This document shows positions 1 to 12,300 of a DNA stretch of 64,000 nt, piece by piece (position 1 is the first letter of the stretch; each line of letters starts with the position of its first letter). A program made the translations under genes and the position numbers. The notes beneath the pieces were generated by a model, which saw only the letters and a list, made by a program, of their open reading frames with translations, had not been told where the DNA came from and ran no database searches. The stretch comes from Micropterix aruncella (taxonomy: Eukaryota > Arthropoda > Insecta > Lepidoptera > Micropterigidae): assembly GCA_944548615.1 (NCBI GenBank), contig OX155957.1, positions 21,186,035-21,250,034 of the forward strand, read 5' to 3'.

Positions 1-9
1 CATATGAGA

Positions 10-118
10 CTCCCTCTATCCTTGTCTAGTTACGAGTGTCATAGTGATATAAACACGTTTCCATAGTGATATATGTACGTGTCTCCGTGAATGCACGTCT
101 AGACAAGGATGGAGGGGG
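10..118. repeat. Short inverted-repeat element (MITE-like)
   Basis: Two 20-base arms (10-29 and 99-118) are inverted copies with two mismatches; the outer end reads CTCCCTCTATCC. The interior carries the word ATAGTGATATA twice. No clear target duplication is visible. It lies just upstream of the first receptor exon, presumably in an intron. Confidence 0.55.
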
Positions 119-237
119 TACTATAGGCTGCTGTTTCTTTCTATTCGGCTGACGCATTCTCAGGCTGGTCACGGGGTGTAGTAGTTATATGTCAATGGTG
201 AAGACCGCACGTGACGGGTATCATGTTATTTTTTCAG

Positions 238-370
238 AATTTCCAATCTGGGGGGCCAGAGAAACGTTGCTGTTGGGTGTGTGTCCCCTGCGACAAGCAC
301 GAGATCCTATACAACGAGACCACCTGCGTACCGTGTCCAGATGGCTGGTATCCTAACGATAATAAATCAA
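238..370 (+). CDS. mGluR-family exon: end of cysteine-rich domain
   Basis: The acceptor TTTTTTCAG ends at 237 and the donor GTATGA starts at 371. The frame reads GGPEKRCCWVCVPC then CPDGWYPNDNK, the cysteine-rich linker typical of mGluRs between ligand domain and TM1. The exon ends in phase 1, and its last A joins the next exon as ATA, followed by a cysteine conserved in the family. Upstream exons are outside the window. Confidence 0.9.
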
Positions 371-3300
371 GTATGATTACCAATTTTATTATTATTATTG
401 CTTTATTTTTGGTTAGTTATAATTCTTGTTAGTTATACTTCTGGTTAGTAATATACTTATCTCAATATCAATGGCAGACATTTGCCACCCACGTCAAAAT
501 TGAGTTAAATCAAAATTCTAATAAAACATTTCGTGCTCTTTTCAATGGTAAGGTCGATTTCTTCAAAACCGGACAGCAATACGACTTTTTCTTCACTGAC
601 AGTCGATATTAGTTTCAATAACGCAGGTTATAGAGCAAAAATACAGGTTATGGATTTATTCGTTTGTTCCTCTTCTCTACACGCCATCCTCCGGAAAAGC
701 CTAGCGACAAATGGTGGAGCTGAGATCACTTTTTCAACGCTGGCAGCGATGTATTTGGTTGTCTCCTGATTTGCCTTCAGTTCCATACATTTTGCTGCTC
801 TGTCCAATGCTAAAAATATGATGTTTTAGTAGTATCTAACCTACCAGTGGGGATGCCAGATTTTTAGAAACCTAGCGATCGGCTTTAAGTCATCGGCGGT
901 AATAATGGTCTACATCATTACCACAGTTGGTTGGCATGGCCACTGTGCGACTGGCCAAAACCGGCGTTAGGGAGGGGCGAGGGAGAGCTCCGAACACGAG
1001 ATTGCCGATGCTGTTAGCTAACCCGCCATCACAGGATGTTCACCCTGAGATAGGTCACAGACTTTTAGACATAAAAGTCTGCTCTATTTACGTAAATTGC
1101 CCAACATAGGCGTTCTGGCACTGGCAACCCAGCAGGGTTCCCTCGCTCCTGCCTGCTTACCAGTTTTGGAAAAAAACTGCTCCTTCACTAGACTTGTTAC
1201 AGCTCGCTTGCGCGAGCCTCTACCTAGTATGAGCTATTACAGCCGGTGGCGTTTTTTGCCCGCTGTCACCGGTATTGCCATTTTAAAGGTAAATTATACC
1301 GGGTCAACATCTACCCCGATTCATAGAAAAACTACGTTTCTATACTTCCCTGGTAATTCACCAGATACAAAGCTGTCTCAGTAGATTTCACTGCCCATGG
1401 CTCGCCTGTTACTATACTCATTAAATTCACCTCTTCTAAGAGGCTCCGCATGGGAGCTGAACTATGTCTGAAGTCAGCCACAAAACAATATTTTGAAAAA
1501 CTTTATTGCACACACAATAGAAAACAACACGTTGGGCCCATTGCTAAGTGGCAATATATACGACTACACCATCAGGGTTATAGTGATTAAATGTTTATGT
1601 AGGCAAATTAATATATAACAAGTGTGATTTTTGTAAAGTATTATTATAATAAATGACTACATTTACAAGAATAAACATATACATTAATGAAAATAAGACA
1701 GAAATTAAAAACATATATCAACTAATAACATATTTAAACCCAGTTATAATTTTTATACCTGGTCAAGTTGTCTCAGTGGCAAAGGCACGGAGAGGCACTA
1801 ATGCTAATTTTATTGTATCCACCAGTATGCCTACAAAGCCCAATAGAATACATGAAATGGACGGACAGCGAAGCCATCGTCGCCATGTCGTTCGCCTTCT
1901 TCGGCTTCGGGGTGACGGCGTTCACCGCGTCCGTGTTCATCAGGCACAACAACACGCCGGTCGTGAAGTCGTCCACGCGCGAGCTCAGCTACCTCATCCT
2001 GTTCGGCATGATGATGAGCCACGCGGCCACCTTCCCGATCCTCGCCCAGCCCTCGGTCGTCTCCTGCACCCTCAGCAGGACCATGCCGGGAGTCAGTTTC
2101 GCCATCATCTACGGATCGCTCCTCACGAAGACCAACCGCATCGCCAGGATTCTGGCGGGGTCGAAGAAGCGGTTTCCCACGAGGAAACCCCGGTTCATGT
2201 CGGGGACTGCACAGGTTTGTTTTGGTGATAGTGGTTAGGTTAGGCTGTCTAAATGTTCAAATATCCACATGTCAATAAATTAACAAATATATCGTGCTTG
2301 AATCTGAAACACAGAGAATGTAAGGTCTGATTGAGTACATTCCGAAAATATACATGTATCTATATAAATAAATACATAAATCACAAATATTTCATAAATA
2401 AAATCTTTAAAAAATTATTATAAATACATTCGTTCACTTTTTGTAACGGCAGTCGTGTTTTTTATTCCTTTTCATATATTTACTTGTTTATATATTTAAG
2501 ACCACCATTCTTGCTAAAAAGACCATCATTCTTCGCTAAACCACTCACACGACACTCGAAATAAAAATCCCACCGCCCGTATGCCTCTGCTCAAATCTCG
2601 AATACGAGATTTGAACAGAGGCATTACGTGTTTCTGGCAACGCGCATGATTCCTTTTGCTCTTCCTTGGTGGAGGCTAAAGTGCAAAGTACAGTCAGTAA
2701 AAATATATTATCAAGGAGCTCATGACGAAATGTTGATGCCAGTCGAATGCCAGTGCCATGACAAAAAGATGGCAGTGCGAATAAATTATGACTCACATCC
2801 TGACGTAGGCCATACTTTCCATATTTGTTACTTGATACTTGACAATAAATACATTTAGTTAATTATGTTTAAAGCAATTTAATAATACTATTCTAAATAA
2901 TTAGATTTATGAATGTATATGTACATAAATAAGGAACCTTGTTGACCTATTTAATTAATTGGTCAATTTATTTGTTTATTCATTTATTTACTTATTTATA
3001 TATTTAAATGTTTTCGTATGTATATATTTATTACTAATCACTTATTTATATATTTATATATTTACCCTTTAATATTTAATAATGAATGAGCGATCGATCG
3101 GAATGAATAAAAGAAAAGAAAATAAAAGTCACCATGTCCTAAATGCTATCACCCTAGAACAGATATAGGTACAATCTAGTGGTATGATAAAATCCACACA
3201 AATGTAATGTTAAATGCTTCGTAAAAAAGGAATTGTAAAACATAGTATGAATACTTTTTATACTTTTATTATTAAACATATTATTTATAGGTACTTTTGT

Positions 3301-6300
3301 TTTTGCCAGAATCTATTTTTTGTGTTGGATAATTTTATAAAAAATAAAAAATATATCAATAAAATGTGATCCTCGCTCGATATCACTATTGATGCGGTTG
3401 CCCGCATCGCGCTCACTAAAGCCCGCCACAGACTGCTGCGCACGGCTACGTCTCACGCGCGGCTTTAGCTTTGTTCAATGCGAGCTGCCATACATATCGA
3501 CACATAGCGGGCCACGCCCACGATAAGCACGCTGAGTAGCTATGGGACAACAGAATCACACGCGTGGTTTGCCGCGGATGCGACGCCCGAGCGAAGCTGT
3601 GTAAGCGTTTAGCGGCTACGGCAACCGCGCTTCCTCACCGCGCACGCTCTTTCGCCTTTTTCTCTCTCCTAAACCGTGCCCAAACCACACATCAAAAACC
3701 GTCCCAAGTGCTTTACAGCGTGCACTTAGACACTAAGGCAGTCGAGACGAAATGGCCTTTGGCGCGGCGTAGTGTGCAAGTCCGCGTGCCAGCAGCGTGT
3801 GCTTCCGTAGCCTCCGTGTCAATCGCGGGCGCGTATCATCGGGCGTCGTTGTCGTTGCCAGCTGCTGATGTCGTTCGCGCTGATCGGGCTGGAGGGCTGC
3901 GTGGCGGGCTGGATGGTGTGGCGCGAGTCGGCGGCGCCCGCGCTGCTGCACCCGTCGCGCGCGCGCTCGGCGCTGGCGTGCGCGTCGTCGGCGCGCGCCG
4001 TGCTCGTGCCGCTGGCCGCGCCCGGCGCGCTGGTGGCGCTGTGCACGCTGTACGCCGTGCGCACGCGCGCCGTGCCCGCCAACTTCAACGAGGCCAAGTT
4101 CATCGGCTTCGCCATGTACACCACCTGCGTCATCTGGGTGGCCTTCGTGCCCATTTACTTCGGCAGCGAATCCAAGGTGGGCACTGGCTACCTGCCTACT
4201 TTTTATTTACCTTGCGATGTTTGTTAGTTTGTTTAGATCAAATCTTGCAAACTGAATTATAACCGCTTCCTCTTATCCTATGAAGTTGACATTTTACATG
4301 CCGGCTCAGTTCTGATGACGATGCATTATGGTGAGCATGACCCGATTCTACGTCCAGGATCGGCTCCCGTCGAGGATACTCTTCCACGGTCAACGGCACA
4401 GACGCACAATTTTGTACACGCATTCAATTATGACAGTCCGTTCTGCTGCTGCACCCAGGGTTGGCTACCGACGAGGGGACTCCTCAACGGTCAACTTTGA
4501 AACATTGATCAGAAACGAAATTTTGTATACGCCTTCAATTATGATAGCCCGTTCTAGATGTCGCCATGACATGGCGGCTGCGCCCCCCGTGTTCAACTCC
4601 CGCCGACGGGATTCCTCAATGATCAACAGTACAGAAACGAACTATTTTGTAGTATTTTCGTACTAAGTTTCACCGCGATATGGCTGCTGTCCCCAGGGTT
4701 GACTTCCAACGAGGTGACTCCTCAACGGTCAACAGCACAGAAACGAAATTTTGTATTCGCATTCAATTATGATAGGCCATTCTAAGTGCCACTATGACAT
4801 GGTTGCTGCACCCAGGGTTGGCTCGGAATATAGCATTTTTAAAAAGCTTGTTTTTTAAAATATGTTTTTAGTATTAACTTATCTCTATTGCAGAAACGTA
4901 CGGCGCTTTAAGAAAAATATGAAAGAAAATTACAATAATTAAAACTATACCCAAGAACAATGAATCCTGGTCACTGACATGATCTTAATTTAATAATGTC
5001 GGAAACTGAGAACGCTGACAGAACGCTAGATTATTGAAATAAAAAGGGTTTTATATACTACTAGCTGCGCGGGTTTCACCCGCGTGGTGATGGAAAATTG
5101 TGATAATGATAATAGAAAACTATATATCTTTATAAATTATAGCCTATTATTCTGATGTGTAAGCTATATTATTGTAAAATTTCATCAAAATCCATTCAGT
5201 AGTTTTTGCGCGAAAGACTAACAAACATCCATACATACATACAAACTTTCGCGTTTATAATATTAGTAGGATACACTATTAGTGAAATAAAATTTATAAA
5301 ACTCCTTAGTTGCTGAAAAATAATGCCATCAAAAAGGCTAAAATCAAATAAATCATATTTTGACAATCGAACTACAAATTCACTGCACTTGTTTTAGCTT
5401 TTGTTTCTGTTCTCTCACAAAAAAATACAAGAAACGCTCCTGTTATGCAATATTCATTAATAATATGGTAATTATTAAATAAGTTAACACTCTTTAGTTC
5501 CGAAATATTCATATATTTATGTTGGTGACCCTGATTCATTGCTCTTGAGTGTAGTACGGTCGACTATTGTTCCTATTTTATTTAAATGCCTACCAGCATA
5601 CGCGTACTGTTCTAGCCTGCGATAACCTCGTTTGCTGGAGCTATTTAGAGGATAGTTCGCGTCCCCTCTATAGTAATACTACAGACAGTGGCGTAGCTAC
5701 TAATATGCTAGGTGGTGAAGTGCACCAGGGCCGACAGTGCTAGGGGGCCCACGGGGCTTTTGGCTGTTAGTCTAACTAAAATAATGAAAATATTTTACGA
5801 TTTCCTGATTATTCAAATTAATCTCGATTTTCTTTAAAACGCCACCTAGACGCAACTAGTAGAATTATTTATAAAAACTAGAAAGTCAAAAAAAGTTTGA
5901 AAAAAAACATTGAAAGTAAAAGTATTTGAAAGTAAAAGCATTTACGCTTTTTCTAGCATTTTTTTAGGTACATAATATTTTATAACAATGCTTTTTGGAA
6001 ACATTTCATGGGGATGCATTTTGATGATTTGATTTGAAGGAAAAGCGACCCACACACACAACTACACTCAAATAATATAGTTAATTACAAACATCGCTTA
6101 CACTAAGTCCCTTAAGTGATAAACAGTGATAACAGAGTGGTTAATTACTTTCTGCTTTTTATTTTTGACTTTTTAGTGCAGTATTTAAAAAAAACAAGTT
6201 TTTTAAGTTTCTGAAATTATTATTTTTTTTTTACTTTTTAGTTTTATCACCAAACTGGTGACTTGATGACTTGATGACTATAAAATACTTTTAGTCTTAT

Positions 6301-9300
6301 CACAATATTATCATTCGTGATTAAACTATATCTCAATACACAACACGGTAAGCATTCATTGTTCCGTTATTGAGCTTCAGTACTCACCTTTCGGCTCCGT
6401 CAACAGACCCTGAAAGCCATTCATGATCACAGTACATTTCAAGCCGATTCCAACAAGCCCAAACAAGGCTCGGATACTTTGTTTCGTTATGCAGTTCTTG
6501 TGATTACCTTCCGCCTTCATCATCAGATCAGCTCAATGGTACCATATTATTATATTGTCATCAGAACTACACATAATTGCCAAGTTTATGTTGATAAGAC
6601 TATCAGAAGTGGTTGAAATTCGACTTGCAATATTCCGTTAATTGATAGATTTATACTACAGGTCAAGCTAATAAAAGCATGTTAAAAAGGGAAGAAATTA
6701 AACAAAAGTTATTTTACCCGAACTGGTCAAATTTTTGGTCGAACTGAAATCTCCAGTACGTGTCACTCCTCCTCCTACTACGTCTCAATTTCAGTCAGGC
6801 GCGGATCTACGTCTTGTTTTGGGGGGGGGGGGGGGGACAGACAGTGGGATGGGTTTCTGTCTATAGATAGTTAAAAAAAATATAGTGTGAATTTAGGGCA
6901 TCCAATATGCTGAATAGAGATAGGTAATTAAGTAACTAAGGATTATAAAAAGGGAAAAGAAATAATGAATACACTCGTACGTTTTTATTTTACTTCTAAA
7001 TGAACAATGAACAAATGATACATAATAGTGCATAACACAGAATTAAATTACAAATTGCAGTTTCCGGTGTTTTTTTCTTTGCAAATCTTTCAATTATCTT
7101 CTTTGTCTACTGGAATACTAAAATGAATATGCAGGAGTGCCAACCCTGTTACCCTATCCTCTACTATCGTGGATCGTAGCCAGGTTTTTAGTCGCCTCAG
7201 AGTTGAAAAACTTCATTCGGCAGTCGCCATACTTACGGGCAAGGAGGCCATGATAAGGATGAGGCGATGTATGTCAGGGTAAATGAATTCGTTGGCCAGA
7301 TCTAGAACATCTAGAATATTTTTTGGTTCCGAATAAGGGGGTTTATTTCTCTTTTCCCTTCTAAAACTTTCTTTCCAGATCTTGCATTCTCCCAGAACTC
7401 CTGCTGCACGAACTCCTAGGAGACTCTTATGTCAGTGTAAAAGTATCAGTGTAGTCGTTTAGTCGCCAGTGTAGACTTATAATCGTCAGTGTAGGTAGAC
7501 GGTAAAATCTGTAGATTGTAGGTAATCGTCATTCAGGAATCATGCCCGCTTTTTGTCAACAATTTTTTTTTTCAATCCTCGTTGGGGGAGGCGGTCGCCC
7601 CCCCCCCCCCCCCCCATAGATCCGCTCCTGATTTCAGTGCGAGTACAGTCATCGATAGCTTCGCAAATATCAAGGCATTATGAAAATTGAGTAATGCTTC
7701 CATTTTTATTTGATTTGAAATGTGCCCAACTAATAATTATTGGTTGAACCATTTCTATTTAAATTTCTTGTTTAAATTTAATTCGTTTCGTTTTGATTTG
7801 AGGGATGGGTGAAGGGGCCTTTGACCACCTAGCTACGTCACTGACTATTTAATATGTAATCTGGATGCGAAAGCGTTAAGGGAGAGTCGTATAGTATCAG
7901 ACATTATATAGAATCAAATAAATCGATTATAATCAGTACTTTACAACTATGTAGAGATTTGACCGCGATAGCTCGACGGCTCTGGCAGTAGTGTAATGGA
8001 ACCCAAACGTCTACCGGCCGAGGGGACGCTCATCGGTTTTATTTATGTGGTTAATATTCAGGTAAAATCAGTCCTTGGATACTTGCCGGGAAAGTCTTGG
8101 GGTGATACAGCCGACTGTATTTACACGAATTCACAACAGAAAAGGTGTGTTAAGTGTTCAGGATTCATCTATGCATGTTTTAAATTTATTTATTCCAGCA
8201 TAACTTCTAAACGCTAGAGCCGATTTAGAAATATGTGATATTGTTAGAATCGTTATGTCATCCCGAGTGCCATAGGGTACTTAACTGTATAAATATCAAG
8301 GTAATAGTTTGCTAAATGTCCAAATCGCCAAATGTCAATAAATTAACATAAATATACCTATCGTATTTTGTATCAAATGAACGGTCTAATTAAGTAAATT
8401 CCGAAAATATATGTACATATGTGGATAAATACATAAAGTACAAATTTTTCATTAAAAAAAGCGTAAAAAAAATTATTATAAATACAGTATTTCACTTTGT
8501 GTAAAGGCAGTCGTGTATTTTATGAATTTTAATATATTTACTTGTTTTATGTCGTTCATCGACGGTTGATATTTTAGGTGCTATAGTATAGTATAATTGT
8601 CTTTGGGCAAATAGTGTCTGGGGGAATAGCATACTTTAAGCCTCATTTGTTTTTGTTTTCCAGATAATAACGAAGTGCATCTGCGTCAGCCTCTCGGCCA
8701 TGGTGACGCTCGTCTTTCTGTTCATGCCCAAACTGTACATCATAATATTCAGGCCGGAGAAGAACAATCGGGCGCTCTTCACGACGTCCAAGTCGATCCG
8801 GTGCCACATTGGCTCCCGCGTGGCGTCCGCCATCTCCAACAAGAGCACCAACTCGTTCTCGAGCAGCCGAGACGTGGACTCGCCGCACATGAAGAGGAAA
8901 AAGGCCGTCGAGGAAGACACCTCCACGACATCGTGTAAGAGCATGGGGAAGGCTGGAGATCGAAAGAGCCAGAATGTCAATTGGAAGGACGAGCAGTTTG
9001 CTAAAGGTATGTTACACAGGCATGTAGCCGAAGGGGGAGGGGCAGTAGGACCCCCCCCCCCCCTCCCATGACTCAAACATGAAACGAAGAAGACAGTTTT
9101 TTTTTACATTTTTCCTTCGCCCTTAATTTTGCAGACGGTTTTTAACCAGACAAATCGGTACTTTTTTTGCTTCGTGATATCCTTATTTTTTTATACAAAA
9201 TCTTATTTGACATGGTAAGTTGGTCGCTATAGTATTTTTTTTTGAGCTGGCAAATCTAGGCCTATATTTGCTGTAGTAATGGATCCTCTCTTGGCTTCAC

Positions 9301-12300
9301 GAACCTCACCTAATCGTTAGCGTAACTGATCCTTTTTTCGGAGTGTCGTGAAGCGCACAATGATGTAGAAACTTAGCTTAGAAACTGGCTTGTAAAAGAG
9401 GGAAGACAAGGAATTTTCAAAATATTGGACATTATAGTCTAACCTGGACATTTGAATATTTTGAATCTTATATTATATTATGTTACGTTATTATTATTAT
9501 TTTATTTTTTATCATTATTATTTTTTTGTTTTAACGTATATTAAGAGATAATTTGTTTTAGTTTTAACACTATTTTATCTTAGTTATATGCAGGAAATGC
9601 AGGACTATTTTGCTTAAATTCCTGTTTAATTTTGACTATTTTAAATAGTTTTGTTTTTTTTTCTGATTTGAATTTATTTGCTGACATTTTGATTTTCCAC
9701 TTCTAACTTTTATTTCATTATTTAATTTAATATTTAGTCATTTTTAATATGGTTTTGCAATTCTATTATTTTGTGCATACATGGAATATATGCCATGTTT
9801 ATAAACACGGTATTGTTGCAAGCACATTCAAAAATAAATGTTTACCTTAGAACAGGTCCCGGCCTAGTTAGGTGACGTTGCCACTAGACTATGCGAAGTT
9901 TTCGTTTTTCTGCTTTTGATTCAATTTTGTACGTATTTTTGTGCATAATTCCTTCGCTGAAATTGTTTACTCTTATTTTTAATATTTGCATTACTTATAT
10001 AAATAAAATAAAATGTAAGCTTCACTTTGCAACATGTCAATAAAGTGCAATATAGCATTGATTCTAATATGTGCTATTAGATTGCTCAGTGCCGTACTAC
10101 GCTTTGGGAACTAGGATTTTACTATGAAATGCAACGTGTAGATGGCACGGCACTCACAGTTCCAAGTATTGATTAATCTTCTCTTTTGTTCAGTATCCTA
10201 ATGGATGGCGTTCTACGCCTATACGGTATCCTATCTTAAAATAAAATAATGCCACCAAGCAATAGTCAAAAGTTCAACTTTATGCAAATAAAATGAAGGG
10301 CAACACCGTCTACTTTGCGTAGTAACGATATTATAAAGGTTTGTGAGTAAAGTTTGTGAGGTTGTAGGGAGTAATCTCTGGATCTACTGAACCGAATTTG
10401 AAAATTATTTTACCAATAGAAAGCCACGTTATTTGTAAGTGTCATGTGAGTGTCATATTAACCCGAAAAATGAAAAGACTTTTTCGTGGTAGTCGAATTT
10501 GGAAAGTAAGTCGGAGAAAAAACGGTCGAATGAAAACGTTTCTTACGAAGGCTGCCTTAACGATGAGAGATATATGATTGAGTTCTAGAGAAATTCTGTA
10601 GAGTTTGATAATGCCTACAAAAAAGTCAGTGATAGCATATGTCTAACTTTTATATTTAACTCACAAAAAGTAGTTTTTGATATTTAAAAAAAATATTCAA
10701 ATCGTTAGGTCATGTTTATTGGTAATAATATTATCAACAATTATGAATTCTTATCAAAATAAGTAAATTTATCGTCTCAAGTGTTTAAAACAAAAGACTC
10801 TTCCCTTTACTGCATAAATGGTTAAAGAGATAATACGACATAGGTATGGAAACGGGACCTTATCTCGGGTTGGAAATCCTGAAAGACCAAATAATAACAT
10901 TACAATATCTAATATAGTACACAGAGAAGTGTTGAACAATTAAAATAAACATAATTTATTCAATCATAATCATATCATTCACTCATTTGAAACACGGTAA
11001 TATAGACAAATTGGCATGCAAATACATACATAAATATGCAGTAAAAATATAACCCTCCTTTTGGCAGTCAGGAAATAAATCATATCACTCAGTACTAACC
11101 GAACCACACTCATAATTTCATCACAAGTAAAAATGTTTACCGCCCAACGAAGTGAGCACGGGTCAGCTAGTTAATGATATTTACCGGCTCAATCAAATAG
11201 ATCCACAGCGAAATAATTTCTTTTTGTTGCCATTATTATACCAGATATTGAAACTCGGCGCACTTTTTCTTGTACTCCACCGCAGAGTAGGCCGTAGCTG
11301 GGAGGTTTATGAGACTCATTGCTGCTAGTACCTCAGTGTATTATTATTTATGCAAAAGCCGGTCGCATATATGTACATGTATCGTGCTAAACGCGAAACC
11401 ATGGATTATATAGTGTACTAGCTATTGCCAGCGGCTTCGCTCGCGTAAATTTGGGGTAAGACAGTTCCCTTTTTTCCAATCAAGTGGTAAGTTTTGCGTG
11501 TAATATATAACATATCCTAGGTCCTTCTCTGTACCCCTGTCAATATGTACTTCATGATGATCAACTAAGTAATTAAGCCTTGAAGATATAACGATCGCGA
11601 TGCTTGCGCTACGCATGTTATCGAAACAAATGTTGAATTTGTTATGAGGTTCTAGCGCCTTTTCGCGCCTGGGAACCGTCGCTTGCGACTCAGAGTCTAT
11701 TTTGATTTTTAGGGTTATTTATCCCTTCTCACCCTATTCTTCTCAGTAGCAAATTTCTGAAAACCATGAAACATGCATTTGCTTATTTATTTAATATTAT
11801 TGAAACCCCTTTTCGCCCCATTAGGGGTTGAATTTAAAAAAAATACTAAATACTTATTTGTCTAGATGTTTATTAGAGTATTCCCACAAATTCCATCTAA
11901 TATCGTTTCTCCATACAAACATTTAACCCCATTTCACGCCTTTAGGGGTTGAATTGTGAAAAAACGCGAAAGGCGTATTTGATATTTGTTTATTAGAGTA
12001 ATCCTACAAAGTCTCGAATTAAAAAGTCCATCTAATATCGTTTATCCAAACAAATTTTGAAACACCGTTTCACATGAAACACCTGTTTGCTTATTTGTTT
12101 ATTAAAGTAATCTTACAAAGTTTTGAATTAAAAAGTCCATCTAATATCGTTTATCCCTAAGGTTTATCCATACAAACTTTGATACCCCGTTTTATCCCTT
12201 TAAGGGTTGAATTTTGAAAAACATGAAATACTTCTTTGGTCATTTGTTTATAAGAGAAATCTTACAAAGTTTCGAAATAAAAAGTCATTCTAATATCGTT

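Larger units (their letters stand above)
5686..7843. mobile_element. hAT-like element (outer)
   Basis: The ends are inverted: CAGTGGCGTAGCTA at 5686 and the complement of CAGTGACGTAGCTA ending at 7843. The eight flanking bases agree at only 5 of 8 positions, so it is old. The interior holds no intact transposase and is interrupted by the second hAT element 6796-7630. Non-autonomous. Confidence 0.7.

Noticed and set aside
1653..2228. 191-codon plus-strand ORF overlapping the receptor exon
   Set aside because: It is a different frame of the GC-rich exon 1826-2214 (Arg/His/Pro-rich shadow) with no family resemblance.
3564..4262. 232-codon ORF over the third receptor exon
   Set aside because: It is an out-of-frame shadow of the GC-rich exon; the true frame gives TM4 to TM6.
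7960..8010. Possible tRNA or tRNA-like gene
   Set aside because: A weak A-box-like word is present, but no B-box or cloverleaf could be drawn.
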